A stretch of DNA of 64,000 nucleotides from Afipia sp. 1NLS2 (GCF_000178995.1 NZ_ADVZ01000001.1:1522001-1586000), one strand, 5' to 3'; shown: positions 9,662-20,362, counted from the first letter of the stretch. Notes: generated by a model from the letters alone, not told the origin. Numbers and translations: made by a program.

Positions 9662-10552
9662 TTAGCCGCCGCTTTCGAGGCGGCGCAAAATCTCGTCCAG
9701 CTGGTCGAGGTCGCGATAGGCGATATGCACGCTGCCGCCGGGATTACGGTGATCGACGCTGACCTTGAGCCCGAGCACGTCGCTGATGCGCTTTTCCAGC
9801 GCCAGCGTGTCGGCGTCTTTCTTCGCAGCACCTGACGATTTGCCGCGCGCCTTCTGCGCCCCGCGCGAGGGTACGCCCTCCTCATGCGACAGCGCCTCGA
9901 CCTGACGCACCGACAGGCCCTGCTCGACCGCCTGCTTCGCGGCGGCCGCCGGGTCTTTGGCGTTGATCAGCGCGCGGGCATGGCCGGCCGAGAGCTTGCC
10001 TTCCGAGATCAGCGCCTGCACGCTATCCGGCAGCTTCGTGAGCCGCATAGTGTTGGCGACATGGCTGCGGCTCTTGCCGACAAGCTTGGCGATGTCGTCG
10101 GCGCTGTGATTGTAGGTGGTGGCGAGGGCGTGATAGCCGAGGGCCTCTTCCATCGCGTTCAGGTCTGAACGCTGTACGTTCTCGATGATCGCGATCTCGA
10201 GTGCGGCACTGTCGCTGGCCTCGACGGTGACGATCGGCACCTCATGCAGACCTGCGCGCTGCGAGGCGCGCCAGCGCCGCTCGCCGGCGATGATCTCGAA
10301 CCGGTCCGTCGCGCCCTTTACCGTGCGCACCACGATGGGCTGGATCACGCCGTGCTGCCTGATCGAAGCCGACAGCTCATCGAGCTCGGCATCGGCAAAC
10401 GTCCGGCGCGGATTGTTCGGATTGGCCTTGATGAATTCGATCGGCACCTTGCGCGCGGCGCGCGAGGGACGCTCGACATGCGCGGCTTCCCCGCCGACAT
10501 CGCCGATCAGGCTTGCCAGACCGCGACCCAGTCGCGAACGCTCCTCGGCCAT
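9662..10552 (-). CDS. parB: Chromosome-partitioning protein ParB
   Basis: ParB is the CTP-dependent clamp that loads at parS and spreads along DNA, positioning the origin with ParA. The 296-residue protein has an N-terminal ParA-stimulating segment (RLGRGLASLIGD), the CTP-binding motif GERRWRASQRAGL, and an HTH region (KLVGKSRSHVANTMRLTKLP). A Lys/Ala linker and the C-terminal dimerisation domain follow. The start at 10552 sits after a strong GGAGG; an earlier in-frame start at 10606 would fall in a palindromic repeat. Its likely targets, four parS palindromes, lie 2-4 kb upstream. Confidence 0.95.
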   Translation of the reverse strand: MAEERSRLGRGLASLIGDVGGEAAHVERPSRAARKVPIEFIKANPNNPRRTFADAELDELSASIRQHGVIQPIVVRTVKGATDRFEIIAGERRWRASQRAGLHEVPIVTVEASDSAALEIAIIENVQRSDLNAMEEALGYHALATTYNHSADDIAKLVGKSRSHVANTMRLTKLPDSVQALISEGKLSAGHARALINAKDPAAAAKQAVEQGLSVRQVEALSHEEGVPSRGAQKARGKSSGAAKKDADTLALEKRISDVLGLKVSVDHRNPGGSVHIAYRDLDQLDEILRRLESGG

Positions 10553-10592
10553 CGCTGCCTCCCTCGGACTCATCTCACGCACTCCTTGCACC

Positions 10593-10722
10593 GTCATTAC
10601 GGACAATCCGCACCCTTGCGGATCAATCCGGAATCTCGCGGCGACATCAACGCTTCCAAATTCACTTTCGAGTTTCCGGGTTCGCTCGCGCAGCTCGCGC
10701 CCCGGAATGACGTCGCATTGTC
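10593..10722. repeat. Dispersed palindromic (REP-like) repeat, copy 2, between parA and parB
   Basis: Two adjacent palindromic units fill the parA-parB spacer. The first runs from GTCATTACGGACAATCCGC to GATCAATCCGGAATC. The second has AGTTTCCGGGTTCGCTCGCG and GCTCGCGCCCCGGAATGAC. They match the copies near 0.9 and 26.7 kb. parA and parB are usually very close, so the insertion may weaken co-transcription. Confidence 0.75.
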
Positions 10723-10724
10723 GC

Positions 10725-11573
10725 TCAATGCACCCGCAGCGCGCGCTCGCGCTGGATCACCTCGGTCGCGAGCTTGAGATACGCATCGCTGCCGACGCAT
10801 TTCAGATCGTAGACCAGCACCGGCTTGCCGTAGGACGGTGCTTCGGAAATGCGCACGTTGCGCGGGATCATGGTGTCGTAGACCTTGTCGCCCATGAACT
10901 GCCGCACGTCGGCGACAACCTGATTGGACAAATTGTTGCGCGAGTCGAACATGGTCAACACGATGCCATGGATCGACAGCGTCGGATTCAGCGTTGAGCG
11001 TACCTGCTCCACGGTCTGCAGCAACTGCGACAGACCTTCGAGCGCGAAGAACTCGCACTGAAGAGGAACCAGGATCGCGTGCGACGCCGCCATCGCGTTG
11101 ACGGTGATGAGGTTCAGCGACGGCGGGCAATCGACCAGCACATAGGTGTAGTCGGCTCCCTCAGGCGCATCGGTGTTGAGATCGGAGATCGCATCGCGCA
11201 GGCGGAAGGCGCGGTCGCGCGCGGTGCCGAGTTCAAGCTCGAGGCCGGACAGATCCATCGTCGAGGCGGCGATATGCAGGCGAGGAACGGCGGTCGGCAC
11301 GATGGCCTCGCGGAGCCTCGCTTCGCCGATCAGCACGTCATAGGTCGAGCAGTTGCGGTTGCGGCGATCGATGCCGAGGCCGGTCGAGGCGTTGCCCTGC
11401 GGATCGAGATCGACGATCAGCACCCGCTCGCCGATCGCGGCGAGGGCGGTGCCGAGGTTGATCGCGGTCGTGGTCTTGCCGACGCCACCCTTCTGGTTGG
11501 CGAGGGCGATGATTCGCGGCTGCCCGGCGCGATCCGATGGCGTGTCCTGAAAAATCCCGTCGATCCCGTTCAT
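10725..11573 (-). CDS. parA: Chromosome-partitioning ATPase ParA
   Basis: ParA is a deviant-Walker ATPase that binds the nucleoid as an ATP dimer and pulls or relays ParB-parS complexes. The 282-residue protein shows ALANQKGGVGKTTTAINL (deviant Walker A), VLIVDLDPQGNASTGLG (A') and VLVDCPPSLNLITVNAM (Walker B). I start it at 11573, after GGGAGGGG; this ATG overlaps the rsmG stop in an ATGA arrangement that suggests translational coupling. A frame continues upstream to 11633 inside rsmG. Length is normal for the chromosomal subfamily. Confidence 0.96.
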   Translation of the reverse strand: MNGIDGIFQDTPSDRAGQPRIIALANQKGGVGKTTTAINLGTALAAIGERVLIVDLDPQGNASTGLGIDRRNRNCSTYDVLIGEARLREAIVPTAVPRLHIAASTMDLSGLELELGTARDRAFRLRDAISDLNTDAPEGADYTYVLVDCPPSLNLITVNAMAASHAILVPLQCEFFALEGLSQLLQTVEQVRSTLNPTLSIHGIVLTMFDSRNNLSNQVVADVRQFMGDKVYDTMIPRNVRISEAPSYGKPVLVYDLKCVGSDAYLKLATEVIQRERALRVH

Positions 11574-12253
11574 CTCGCCCCTCCCGTCGCAGCTATGTTG
11601 CGACGCACAATTCCCGTCACCTCGACCACACACCCATCGCCGCCGGTGCGGCTTGGGTGCAAGGCACTTTTAATTGTCCAATATTTAGTGGCTTCAGTCA
11701 ATTCGCTCTCTACATCTTGACCCTTGAGAAACAAGGCTTTGGCACCGTTCCGGACCAAGGGTTCCGCGAAGCCGAGCAACTGATGTAGCGGGGCCAGCGC
11801 CCGTGCGGTGACGCAATCGACAGGGGCGGTGCGGCTATCCACGTAATCCACGATGTCCCTGTGGTGAACTTCACCGGCACCGCCGGTGATTCGCAACGCC
11901 TCCCGCAGGAAGGCCGCCTTCTTGGCGTTGCGCTCGACGAGATCGATCCGGGCACCAGGCCGGTCCGCCAGCACGCAGGCCAGCACGATGCCGGGAAAGC
12001 CGCCGCCGCTGCCGAGATCGGCGAAGGTTTTGGCGTTGGGAGCAAGATCGAGAAGCTGCAGCGAATCGGCGATGTGCCGGGTCCACAGGGTCGGCAGCGT
12101 GGAGGGCGCAACCAGATTGGTCACGGCCTGCCATTGCAGCAGCAGATCGACATAGGCTTCCAGCCGCGCCTGTGTTTCACGTGAAACAGGCATCAAAGCC
12201 AGCGCGGCAGCCTTGTCGGCGGGATCGGACATCGGGAGCCTGGCCTTGCTCAC
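11570..12253 (-). CDS. rsmG: 16S rRNA (guanine-N7)-methyltransferase RsmG
   Basis: This SAM-dependent methyltransferase (GidB) modifies G527 of 16S rRNA. Motif I is FADLGSGGGFPGIVLA, followed by RIDLVERNAKKAAFL and CVTARALAPLHQLL. The 227-residue frame starts at a GTG nine bases after mnmG; an ATG seven codons on (12232) is an alternative. Codons for the conserved MPVSRETQAR stretch contain a complete parS palindrome, so the DNA there carries both protein-coding and ParB-binding information. It ends in an ATGA overlap with parA. Confidence 0.94.
   Translation of the reverse strand: MSKARLPMSDPADKAAALALMPVSRETQARLEAYVDLLLQWQAVTNLVAPSTLPTLWTRHIADSLQLLDLAPNAKTFADLGSGGGFPGIVLACVLADRPGARIDLVERNAKKAAFLREALRITGGAGEVHHRDIVDYVDSRTAPVDCVTARALAPLHQLLGFAEPLVRNGAKALFLKGQDVESELTEATKYWTIKSALHPSRTGGDGCVVEVTGIVRRNIAATGGAR
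12173..12188. promoter_or_regulatory. parS site inside rsmG (perfect)
   Basis: TGTTTCACGTGAAACA is a perfect 16-bp match to the chromosomal parS consensus. It lies within the 5' part of the rsmG reading frame, where it encodes Val-Ser-Arg-Glu-Thr. It is 1.6 kb from parB and 2 kb from the other three copies. Confidence 0.93.
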
Positions 12254-12262
12254 GGCAAACCC

Positions 12263-14137
12263 CTATCCGGCTTTGGCGTCACGCCGATGACGGGACTGCC
12301 GCCGCAGATAGGCGGCGAGAATGCCCAGCGCCGCCGGGGTCATCGCCTCGATGCGCGCGGCCTGCCCGATGGTGCGCGGTTGCGCGGTTTGCAGCTTCTG
12401 CCTCGCCTCGTTGGATAGCCCCGGCACCTCGGCGTAATCGACGCCAGTCAGGACAAGCGCCTCATCGCGGCGGAAGGCGCTGACATCGGCCGCCTGGCGG
12501 GCCAGATACACGTCATATTTCGCATCGATTTCAACATGTTCGGCGATGGCGGGCGGCACTTCGGCCAACTGCGGCCAGATCCGCGCGACATCTGCCCAGC
12601 CGATCTCGGGATAGGCCAGCAATTCAAAGGCACTGCGGCGCTGGCCGTCGCGGTTGAGCGAAAGACCATGGCGGATGCCTTCGGTCGGCGTCAGCGAGAG
12701 CGACTTCGCGGCGTCCTTGGCGGCGTTGAGCGCCTGCATCTTGGCAGCAAAGCTGGTTTCTCGTCTTGAACCGACGATGCCGAGCGCGATACCGCGCTCC
12801 GTCAGGCGGCGGTCGGCATTATCGGCCCGCAATGTCAGGCGATATTCGGCCCGCGAGGTGAACATCCGGTACGGCTCGGTGATGCCGCGCGAGGTCAGGT
12901 CGTCGATCATCACCCCGAGATAGCCATCGGCCCGGTCGAACACCGCGCCCTCGCCGCCTCCGGCCATCCGCGCCGCATTCAGGCCCGCAACAAGGCCCTG
13001 CGCTCCCGCTTCCTCATAACCCGTGGTGCCGTTAATCTGCCCGGCCAGGAAAAGGCCCGGCACGCGTTTTGTCTCCAGCGTCGGTGCGAGTTCACGTGGA
13101 TCGACGTGGTCGTATTCGATGGCGTAACCCGGACGGATCATCCGCGTCCGTTCAAGCCCCGGAATCGTCGTCAGAATAGCCTTCTGCACCTCTTCCGGCA
13201 GCGAGGTCGAGATTCCGTTCGGATAGACCGTGGAATCCGTAAGCCCCTCAGGCTCCAGGAAAACCTGGTGGCTGTCGCGGTCGCCGAAGCGGACGATCTT
13301 GTCCTCGATCGACGGGCAATAACGTGGGCCCGTGCTCTTGATCTGGCCGGAATACATCGGCGAGCGGTGCACATTGGCCCGGATCAGCTCATGGGTCGCT
13401 TCCGTGGTGCGGGTGATGCCGCACTCGACCTGCGGGATCGTGATCTTGTCGGTCAGGGTTGAGAACGGCTCGGCCGGATCGTCGCCGGGCTGCCGCTCCA
13501 CCGCGTCCCAGTCGATGGTCGTGCCGTCGAGCCGCGCCGGGGTGCCGGTCTTCAGCCGCCCGAGCGTAAAGCCGATCCGCTCGAACGACCCCGAAAGCCC
13601 CACTGCCGGGGCCTCGTCGATACGCCCAGCCGGCCAGTTCTTTTCGCCGAGGTGGATGATTCCGCGCAAAAACGTGCCGGTGGTGATGACGACCGCCCTG
13701 CAGGCGAATTCCCGGCCGTCGGCCAGTTTCAAGCCAGCAATCCGGCCATTCTCCAGCAAAAGCTCGTCCGCCTCACCCTCGATCACTGTGAGATTGGGCG
13801 TTTCGCGGATTTCCCCCTGCATCGCAGTCGCATAGAGCGCGCGGTCGATCTGGGCGCGGGGGCCGCGCACCGCCGGACCCTTCCTGCGGTTCAAAACCCT
13901 GAACTGGATACCGCCTCTGTCCGCCATCCGCCCCATCAGGCCGTCCAGCGCATCGATTTCCCGGACCAGATGGCCCTTGCCGAGCCCGCCGATCGCCGGA
14001 TTGCACGACATCGCCCCGATGGTCGCGAAACGATGGGTCAAAAGCGCAGTTTTGGCGCCAAAGCGCGCGGAAGCCGCCGCCGCCTCGCAGCCGGCATGCC
14101 CCCCTCCCACCACAATGACGTCGAGTGTCGCGCGCAT
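12263..14137 (-). CDS. mnmG: tRNA uridine-5-carboxymethylaminomethyl modification enzyme MnmG
   Basis: MnmG (GidA) is the FAD and NADH-dependent partner of MnmE in making cmnm5U34 in tRNAs. The 624-residue protein has the dinucleotide-binding start [30 protein letters not shown], the Cys motif region QVECGITRT and [20 protein letters not shown]. The C-terminal helical domain holds [19 protein letters not shown]. It is the usual size. It lies between mnmE and rsmG in the conserved order; the upstream spacer carries three parS sites. Confidence 0.97.
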   Translation of the reverse strand: MRATLDVIVVGGGHAGCEAAAASARFGAKTALLTHRFATIGAMSCNPAIGGLGKGHLVREIDALDGLMGRMADRGGIQFRVLNRRKGPAVRGPRAQIDRALYATAMQGEIRETPNLTVIEGEADELLLENGRIAGLKLADGREFACRAVVITTGTFLRGIIHLGEKNWPAGRIDEAPAVGLSGSFERIGFTLGRLKTGTPARLDGTTIDWDAVERQPGDDPAEPFSTLTDKITIPQVECGITRTTEATHELIRANVHRSPMYSGQIKSTGPRYCPSIEDKIVRFGDRDSHQVFLEPEGLTDSTVYPNGISTSLPEEVQKAILTTIPGLERTRMIRPGYAIEYDHVDPRELAPTLETKRVPGLFLAGQINGTTGYEEAGAQGLVAGLNAARMAGGGEGAVFDRADGYLGVMIDDLTSRGITEPYRMFTSRAEYRLTLRADNADRRLTERGIALGIVGSRRETSFAAKMQALNAAKDAAKSLSLTPTEGIRHGLSLNRDGQRRSAFELLAYPEIGWADVARIWPQLAEVPPAIAEHVEIDAKYDVYLARQAADVSAFRRDEALVLTGVDYAEVPGLSNEARQKLQTAQPRTIGQAARIEAMTPAALGILAAYLRRQSRHRRDAKAG

Positions 14138-14202
14138 GGCGCCCTTCTACAGCGAGAGCGGAAAACCGTCCAAAACAATATTGATTTCAGGAGATAGAAG
14201 CC

Positions 14203-14218
14203 TGTTTCACGTGAAACG
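14203..14218. promoter_or_regulatory. parS site upstream of mnmG (one mismatch)
   Basis: TGTTTCACGTGAAACG matches parS except at the last base. It is the first of three copies in the mnmG-mnmE spacer. Confidence 0.88.
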
Positions 14219-14234
14219 AGGGTCCGGTTCCATC

Positions 14235-14250
14235 TGTTTCACGTGAAACA
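14235..14250. promoter_or_regulatory. parS site upstream of mnmG (perfect)
   Basis: TGTTTCACGTGAAACA is a perfect parS palindrome, 32 bp from the neighbouring copy, or about three helical turns. Confidence 0.93.
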
Positions 14251-14299
14251 GGGGGCAGTTCCCACTTGTCACGCATGAATCAGCCCCAGGACCTTATAT

Positions 14300-14315
14300 C
14301 GTTTCACGTGAAACA
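14300..14315. promoter_or_regulatory. parS site just after mnmE (one mismatch)
   Basis: CGTTTCACGTGAAACA matches parS except at the first base. It lies five bases from the mnmE stop codon and 65 bp from the perfect central copy. Confidence 0.88.
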
Positions 14316-14320
14316 ACCCT

Positions 14321-15640
14321 TCATTTACCAATGCAGAACTCCCGAAAGATCGAATCCAGAATCTCCTCGACGTCAACGCGGCCCAAAAGCCGTCCCAGTG
14401 CATGAATCGCGATTCGGAGCTCCTCCGCGACGATCTCATCGCCCTCGCCCCCCCGCTGGCCCGCCCGCTCCAACGCCTCGACCGTTTCCGTCAGCAAGGC
14501 GCGGTGCCGGGCGCGGCTGACCAGCGCCGCCTCACCGCCGCCGAAAGTATCCCGCGCAAAATCGACCAGCGATCCGACCACCGCATCGACGCCCTGCCCG
14601 GTCGCCGCCGAAATAGCAAAGCCGCCCTCGCCCTTGGTTGGCGTTGCCGCCAGGTCGATCTTGTTGCGGACCACCCAAAGCGGCGCACCGTCCGCAAGCG
14701 GCGGCGGCGCGTCGTCGCCCGCCTCGCACATCCACAAAACAAGATCGGCAGATTCCGCGCGCGCCCGCGCACGGCGCACGCCTTCCTGCTCAACCGGATC
14801 GTTGGTCTCGCGCAGGCCTGCGGTGTCGATCAGCGTCACCGGATAGCCGTCGAGATCGAGATGGACCTCGATCACGTCGCGCGTCGTGCCCGCGTACGGC
14901 GAAACAATCGCGGCCTCGCGCCGCGCTAAGCGATTGAGCAGAGTCGATTTCCCCGCGTTCGGCGGACCCGCGATAGCGACCTGCAAGCCTTCGCGCAGGC
15001 GTTCACTTTGCGCCGATGCCGCAAGTATTTCTTGAATTTCACTTTTCAGCGCAGCAACACGTTGCATGGCTGGCGCCATCAACTCCGCCGACACATCGCC
15101 TTCGTCGGAGAAATCGATGCCCGCTTCAACGAGCGCCATCGCCTCGATGATCTGCTTGCGCCAGGTCTGCGCGCGATGGCCAAGCAGTCCTTGCAGATGA
15201 CGCAACGCCTGCCGCCGCTGCCGGTCGGTGTCGGCGTGAATGAGATCATCGAGGCCTTCGGCTTCGGTCAGATCGAGCTTGCCGTTCTCGAATGCGCGGC
15301 GCGTGAACTCGCCGGGCTCCGCCGGACGCAAGCCTTCGATTTTTCCCAGTGCCGCGAACAGCGCCGCGATCACAGCGCGGCCGCCATGCAACTGGAATTC
15401 GGCGACGTCTTCGCCGGTCGCGCTGTGAGGCGCGGGAAACCACAGCGCGACGGCCTGATCAATCGGCCCGGTCTCGGGCGAGGTCAGGGTCGTGAGGGTC
15501 GCCGTGCGCGGCCGGGGCAGGCGGCCGCACAAACTCTCAAGTGTCGCCGCAGCACGCGGACCCGACACGCGGACGATGGCGATGGCCGAGGGCGGACGGC
15601 CCGAGGCCAGCGCGTAAATGGTTGGTAGTTGGAACGGCAT
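14321..15640 (-). CDS. mnmE: tRNA modification GTPase MnmE
   Basis: MnmE (TrmE) is the GTPase and formyl-THF-binding partner of MnmG. The 439-residue protein opens with the THF-binding domain ([22 protein letters not shown]) and a helical region. The inserted G domain has [37 protein letters not shown] and VRNKIDL. The C-terminus FREFCIGK keeps the family Cys-x-Gly-Lys motif. It reads leftward ahead of mnmG; the parS-bearing spacer separates them. Confidence 0.97.
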   Translation of the reverse strand: MPFQLPTIYALASGRPPSAIAIVRVSGPRAAATLESLCGRLPRPRTATLTTLTSPETGPIDQAVALWFPAPHSATGEDVAEFQLHGGRAVIAALFAALGKIEGLRPAEPGEFTRRAFENGKLDLTEAEGLDDLIHADTDRQRRQALRHLQGLLGHRAQTWRKQIIEAMALVEAGIDFSDEGDVSAELMAPAMQRVAALKSEIQEILAASAQSERLREGLQVAIAGPPNAGKSTLLNRLARREAAIVSPYAGTTRDVIEVHLDLDGYPVTLIDTAGLRETNDPVEQEGVRRARARAESADLVLWMCEAGDDAPPPLADGAPLWVVRNKIDLAATPTKGEGGFAISAATGQGVDAVVGSLVDFARDTFGGGEAALVSRARHRALLTETVEALERAGQRGGEGDEIVAEELRIAIHALGRLLGRVDVEEILDSIFREFCIGK

Positions 15641-15742
15641 GGCTTATTTGTTCGACAGGGCGGAGGAGGGCAACCAAAAACCGCGTTTCGAGGGGTTTCG
15701 CCGTATTGCTGCGGCGCAACATATTGCTGAGGGAGCCGCAGC

Positions 15743-17794
15743 ATGAGTGATGTTGCATTGCACACAAACCGTTTGGCCGGTGAAACCAGCCCTTATCTGC
15801 TTCAGCACCAGCACAACCCTGTCGATTGGTGGCCATGGGGGCCAGAAGCCCTGGCCGAGGCCCAGAGGACCGGCAAACCCATCCTGCTCTCCGTCGGCTA
15901 CGCTGCCTGCCATTGGTGCCACGTCATGGCGCATGAGAGCTTCGAGGACGAAACCACCGCGGCGGTGATGAACGAGCTGTTCGTCCCGATCAAGGTCGAC
16001 CGCGAGGAACGGCCCGACATCGACCAGATCTACATGAACGCGCTGCATCTGTTGGGCGAGCAGGGCGGCTGGCCGCTGACGATGTTTCTCACACCCGATG
16101 GCGCACCGGTGTGGGGCGGAACTTATTTTCCGAAAACCGCGCAATATGGCCGCGCTGCTTTCGTTGAGGTCTTGCGCGAACTCGCCCGGATTTTCCGCGA
16201 CGAGCCCGACAAGATCGCCGCCAACAAGGCCGCGATCGAAAAAAGCCTGAGCCAGCGCAGCAGCGCCGATGCCGCGTCCATCGGCCTCAACGAACTCGAC
16301 AACGCCGCGGGATCGATCGCGCGTGCAACCGACCCGACCAATGGCGGGCTGCGCGGCGCACCGAAATTTCCGCAATGTTCGATGCTCGAATTTCTCTGGC
16401 GTGCCGGGGCGCGCACCGGCGACGAGCGCTATTTCATCACCACCAATCTCGCTCTCACGCAGATGAGCCAGGGCGGCATCTACGATCATCTTGGCGGCGG
16501 CTATGCACGCTATTCGGTCGATGCGCGCTGGCTGGTGCCGCATTTCGAGAAGATGCTGTACGACAACGCGCAGATCCTCGACATGCTGGCGCTGGAGCAC
16601 GCGCGCGCGCCCAATGAACTTTATCGCCAGCGCGCCGAAGAGACCGTCGGCTGGCTCAAGCGCGAGATGCTGACGAAAGAGGGCGGCTTCGCATCCTCGC
16701 TCGACGCCGACAGCGAAGGCGAGGAAGGAAAATTCTACGTCTGGTCACAGGCGGACATCGCGCATCTGCTGGGCCCGGATGACGCGACATTCTTCGCCGC
16801 GAAATACGGCGTCAGCGCCGAGGGCAATTTCGAGGGCCACAACATTCTCAATCGGCTCGATGACGGAAGCGAGACCGCGACGGAAGCCGAACAATTGGCC
16901 GCGTTGCGTGCGATCCTGTTCCGTGCGCGCGAGAAGCGCGTCCACCCCGGCCTCGACGACAAGGTGCTGGCCGACTGGAACGGACTAACCATCGCCGCGC
17001 TGGCGCACGCCGCCAACGCCTTCAATCGGCCCGACTGGCTGACGCTGGCCACGACCGCGTTCGGGTTCGTCACCACCACCATGAGCCGGCGCGATCGTCT
17101 CGGTCACTCATGGCGCGCGGGAAAATTGCTGCAGCCGGCATTGGCATCCGACCACGCGGCGATGATCCGCGCCGCACTGGCGTTGTATGAAGCCACCGGC
17201 GACCATCTGTTTCTCGATCAGGCGATCCTGTGGCAGGCCGATCTCGACACACACTATGGCGACCCGCAGCATGGCGGTTATTTTCTCACCTCGGACGATG
17301 CGGAGGGTTTGATCCTGCGTCCGCATTCCACCGTGGACGACGCCATCCCCAACCACGTTGGCCTCACCGCGCAGAATCTCGCGCGCCTCGCCGTGCTCAC
17401 CGGGGATGAGCGCTGGCGGCGACAACTCGACATGTTGTTCAAGCACATGCTGCCGGTCGCGGCCGCCAACATGTTCGGGCACTTGTCGCTGCTCAATGCG
17501 CTCGATCTGTATCTCGCAGGCAGCGAGATCGTGGTGACAGGACAGGGGGAGGGCGTTGAGGCGCTCTTAAAAGCCGCGCGCGCCTTGCCGCATGCCACCA
17601 CCATCGTCCTGCGTGTGCCCGATCCCGCAAAGCTGCCGCCGCATCATCCGGCAGCCGACAAGGTTGCGCCGGGCGGCGGCGCTGCCTTTGTCTGCCGTGG
17701 ACAAACCTGCTCCCTGCCAGTGACGGAGCCGGATGCATTGACCGCGCTCGTTCTTCGCGAGGACGCGTCTTCCGCAAATCGTCGTCTGCAATAA
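15743..17794 (+). CDS. Thioredoxin-domain YyaL/SSP411-type protein (DUF255)
   Basis: The 683-residue protein begins with a thioredoxin-like DUF255 domain, including [13 protein letters not shown] and the CxxC motif [15 protein letters not shown] (Cys56 and Cys59). An alpha/alpha-barrel region like that of N-acylglucosamine epimerases follows ([47 protein letters not shown]). The family is widespread and of uncertain function, possibly redox or carbohydrate related. Start ATG 15743 follows GAGGGAG. It is divergent from mnmE and ends at a strong terminator shared with rho. Confidence 0.9.
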   Translation: MSDVALHTNRLAGETSPYLLQHQHNPVDWWPWGPEALAEAQRTGKPILLSVGYAACHWCHVMAHESFEDETTAAVMNELFVPIKVDREERPDIDQIYMNALHLLGEQGGWPLTMFLTPDGAPVWGGTYFPKTAQYGRAAFVEVLRELARIFRDEPDKIAANKAAIEKSLSQRSSADAASIGLNELDNAAGSIARATDPTNGGLRGAPKFPQCSMLEFLWRAGARTGDERYFITTNLALTQMSQGGIYDHLGGGYARYSVDARWLVPHFEKMLYDNAQILDMLALEHARAPNELYRQRAEETVGWLKREMLTKEGGFASSLDADSEGEEGKFYVWSQADIAHLLGPDDATFFAAKYGVSAEGNFEGHNILNRLDDGSETATEAEQLAALRAILFRAREKRVHPGLDDKVLADWNGLTIAALAHAANAFNRPDWLTLATTAFGFVTTTMSRRDRLGHSWRAGKLLQPALASDHAAMIRAALALYEATGDHLFLDQAILWQADLDTHYGDPQHGGYFLTSDDAEGLILRPHSTVDDAIPNHVGLTAQNLARLAVLTGDERWRRQLDMLFKHMLPVAAANMFGHLSLLNALDLYLAGSEIVVTGQGEGVEALLKAARALPHATTIVLRVPDPAKLPPHHPAADKVAPGGGAAFVCRGQTCSLPVTEPDALTALVLREDASSANRRLQ

Positions 17795-17805
17795 TCCAAA
17801 AACAA

Positions 17806-17830
17806 AAGGCCCGGCGCGAGGCCGGGCCTT
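17806..17830. terminator. Bidirectional rho-independent terminator between YyaL-type gene and rho
   Basis: AAGGCCCGGC and GCCGGGCCTT form a perfect 10-bp stem around GCGAG, between two convergent genes. Trailing T/A runs are short, but the stem is very stable. Confidence 0.87.
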
Positions 17831-17853
17831 GAGAGCGAACAGCCAGATGCTGT

Positions 17854-19119
17854 TCAGGTGTTCATTGAATCGAAGAACTCTGCGTTGTTCTTGGTCGAGC
17901 GCAGTTTGTCGAGCAGGAACTCGATTGCATCCATCGTGCCCATCGGGTTGAGGATACGCCGCAGCACGTACATCTTCTTGAGAAGCTGCGGATCAGTGAT
18001 GAGCTCTTCCTTGCGCGTGCCGGAGCGCGCGATGTCGATCGCCGGGAAGGTACGCTTGTCGGACACCTTGCGGTCGAGGATAAGCTCGGAGTTGCCGGTG
18101 CCCTTGAACTCTTCAAAAATCACTTCGTCCATACGGCTGCCGGTATCGACCAGCGCGGTCGCGATGATGGTCAGCGAGCCGCCTTCCTCGATGTTACGCG
18201 CGGCGCCGAAGAAGCGCTTCGGCCGCTGCAGCGCGTTGGCATCCACACCGCCGGTCAACACCTTGCCGGATGACGGCACCACCGTGTTGTAGGCACGGCC
18301 CAGACGCGTGATGGAATCAAGAAGGATCACCACGTCGCGGCCATGTTCCACCAGACGCTTGGCCTTCTCGATCACCATTTCGGCGACCTGAACGTGACGC
18401 ACCGCCGGTTCGTCGAAGGTCGATGACACAACCTCACCCTTCACCGAGCGCTGCATATCTGTGACTTCTTCCGGACGCTCGTCGATCAGAAGCACGATCA
18501 GGTAGCATTCCGGGTGGTTGGTGGTGATGGCGTGGGCGATGTTCTGCATCAGCACCGTTTTGCCGGTGCGCGGCGGCGCCACTATCAGCGCGCGCTGGCC
18601 CTTGCCGATGGGGGCGACGATGTCGATCACGCGCGGCGACAGATCCTTGCGGGTCGGATCGTCAAGCTCGAGCTTGAATCGCTCGTCCGGGAACAGCGGC
18701 GTCAAATTGTCGAAATTGACCTTGTGCTTGGACTTTTCTGGGTCTTCGAAATTGAGGGTGTTGACTTTGAGCAGCGCGAAGTAGCGTTCACCTTCCTTCG
18801 GCGAGCGAATCTGGCCCTCGATGGTGTCGCCGGTACGCAGGCCGAAACGACGGATCTGCGATGGCGAGACATAGATGTCGTCCGGGCCGGGCAGATAGTT
18901 GGCGTCGGAGGACCGAAGGAAACCGAAGCCGTCGGAGAGAATTTCGACGACGCCTTCGCCGATGATGTCGGTTTCCTGGCTCGCCAGCAGCTTGAGAATG
19001 GCGAACATCAGCTCCTGCTTGCGCATTGTGCTGGCGTTTTCGACCCCAAGTTCTTCGGCGAACGAGACGAGTTCAGCCGGCGTCTTGGCCTTGAGGTCCT
19101 GAAGTTTCATTTCCCGCAT
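17854..19119 (-). CDS. rho: Transcription termination factor Rho
   Basis: Rho is the hexameric RNA helicase that ends untranslated transcripts. The 421-residue protein has an N-terminal helical domain ([22 protein letters not shown]), an OSB-fold RNA-binding part ([31 protein letters not shown] written in two pieces: GFGFLRS and [15 protein letters not shown]) and the RecA-like motor. The motor holds [15 protein letters not shown] (Walker A) and [16 protein letters not shown]. The chosen ATG has AGGA seven bases upstream; Met4 is an alternative. The 289-bp spacer to hemJ may hold the rho leader; I see no defined element in it. Confidence 0.97.
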   Translation of the reverse strand: MREMKLQDLKAKTPAELVSFAEELGVENASTMRKQELMFAILKLLASQETDIIGEGVVEILSDGFGFLRSSDANYLPGPDDIYVSPSQIRRFGLRTGDTIEGQIRSPKEGERYFALLKVNTLNFEDPEKSKHKVNFDNLTPLFPDERFKLELDDPTRKDLSPRVIDIVAPIGKGQRALIVAPPRTGKTVLMQNIAHAITTNHPECYLIVLLIDERPEEVTDMQRSVKGEVVSSTFDEPAVRHVQVAEMVIEKAKRLVEHGRDVVILLDSITRLGRAYNTVVPSSGKVLTGGVDANALQRPKRFFGAARNIEEGGSLTIIATALVDTGSRMDEVIFEEFKGTGNSELILDRKVSDKRTFPAIDIARSGTRKEELITDPQLLKKMYVLRRILNPMGTMDAIEFLLDKLRSTKNNAEFFDSMNT

Positions 19120-19408
19120 GGGAGTATCCTGATGAAGAAGTAGAGAGAAGAAGGGGGTTTTCGCCTGCGAAATGCGAAAGGAAAGGTCTCGGTTAGCGCA
19201 GGGCCTGTCTGAAAGACTTGGGCTGAGAAAGGTGCCGGGCGGCTTCGAGCTTGATGTGGCGGCCGGCGAGAACCGGAGCGCGTCACATCCGCCTGCGTTC
19301 GGAAGGATGGGACGAATATAGAAAATCAGTCCCCGCCGCGCAAGAACATCCTTGAGGCAACAGAGCCACGGATTTGCGCAGGATGAAGGCGAAAAGGCGG
19401 AGAAAACC

Positions 19409-19831
19409 TTAAAATGGCTTCACCACCACTAGAATGACGATAGCAATCATCAAGGCGGCCGGCACTTCGTTGATTATCCGGAAATATCTGGCGCTGCGCG
19501 TATTGCGGTCGGCGGCGAAATCCTTCACCCGGCGCACCAGAATGCCGTGGATCGCCGACATCACGATGACGAGAGCGAATTTAACCTGAAACCATCCCGA
19601 CATGTACCAGCTCCCTTGCCAGACCAGCCATAATCCAGCGAGCCAGGTGACCACCATCGCGGGGTTGATGATGATCTTTAGAAGCCGCCACTCCATGACC
19701 TTGAAGGTTTCGGACTGCTTCGAGCCGATCTCGGCAGCACAATGATAGACCATCAGCCGGGGCAGATAGAGCATCCCGGCCATCCAGGAAATCACCGCAA
19801 GGATATGCAGCGCCTTGATCCACTCATACAT
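19409..19831 (-). CDS. hemJ: HemJ-type protoporphyrinogen IX oxidase
   Basis: The 140-residue membrane protein has four TM helices. Conserved residues of the HemJ (UPF0093) family include the His and Trp in [20 protein letters not shown], the Arg in LPRLMVYH, and the late Lys-rich [12 protein letters not shown]. HemJ oxidises protoporphyrinogen IX in the inner membrane in organisms without HemG or HemY. I start at 19831; a frame to 19891 adds 20 residues that do not look like the family. It lies next to rho on one side and the candidate origin on the other. In Caulobacter the comparable site holds hemE and hemH. Confidence 0.88.
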   Translation of the reverse strand: MYEWIKALHILAVISWMAGMLYLPRLMVYHCAAEIGSKQSETFKVMEWRLLKIIINPAMVVTWLAGLWLVWQGSWYMSGWFQVKFALVIVMSAIHGILVRRVKDFAADRNTRSARYFRIINEVPAALMIAIVILVVVKPF

Positions 19832-20362
19832 CGGGACAGCCTTCGTCGGGAGAGCAGGGTTTGATATCGCCAAAAATCCGATGCCCTGCAACCGCTCATC
19901 GTGATTTTCCAGGATGATCCCATCGCAAGACCGTTACGGAGGGAGCCGCAAAACAGCTCTTTCCGTATCCACCCCTTCCTCTATCAATCTTTTAGATTCT
20001 TAAGGTTTGAGTCTGCGTAACAGTGGATTGCGACGGTTCAAAACCGTCCCGTGTTTCTTGGTCTGTTTTCAACACCCGCAAATATTATCCCCGATTCCAG
20101 CGTTATCGGTAGCGGTTGATAAAACAGTATTCATCGCAAGGCTTTGCGAGATTATTCCAACCGCATTGTTCGAGACAAATCCACATAACCCCGTTACACT
20201 TTTTCAGGCCGGCCGGTTACATCCCGAAAACAGTGGTGTGAACAACCGGCAGGGTTTTACGCAGGCCCTCTCGGGTGACCAACCAACAGGCCGATCTGCC
20301 CACACGGATTCACAGCAATGCACAGAGCGAAAACCGCGAACAGGGTGGGGGCCTGAAACACG
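19832..20362. other. Candidate chromosome replication origin (oriC), 531 bp without a gene
   Basis: No convincing gene lies here. It sits between leftward hemJ/rho and rightward PPSR/maf/coaE/dnaQ, so transcription diverges from it on both sides. In Caulobacter and Rickettsia the origin is next to the same gene (RP001, the PPSR/DUF299 family). An AT-richer stretch spans about 19975-20110. Against the DnaA box TTATCCACA I find five 7-of-9 matches: 19965 (GTATCCACC), 20085 (TTATCCCCG), 20114 on the minus strand (TTATCAACC), 20177 (AAATCCACA) and 20237 on the minus strand (TTGTTCACA). None is perfect; about one would be expected by chance. Confidence 0.55.

Noticed and set aside
14203-14315. GTTTCACGTGAAAC palindromes as ordinary transcription-factor operators for mnmG
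   Set aside because: They match the chromosomal parS consensus, occur in four copies including one inside a gene, and lie beside parAB, so partition sites are the better explanation.
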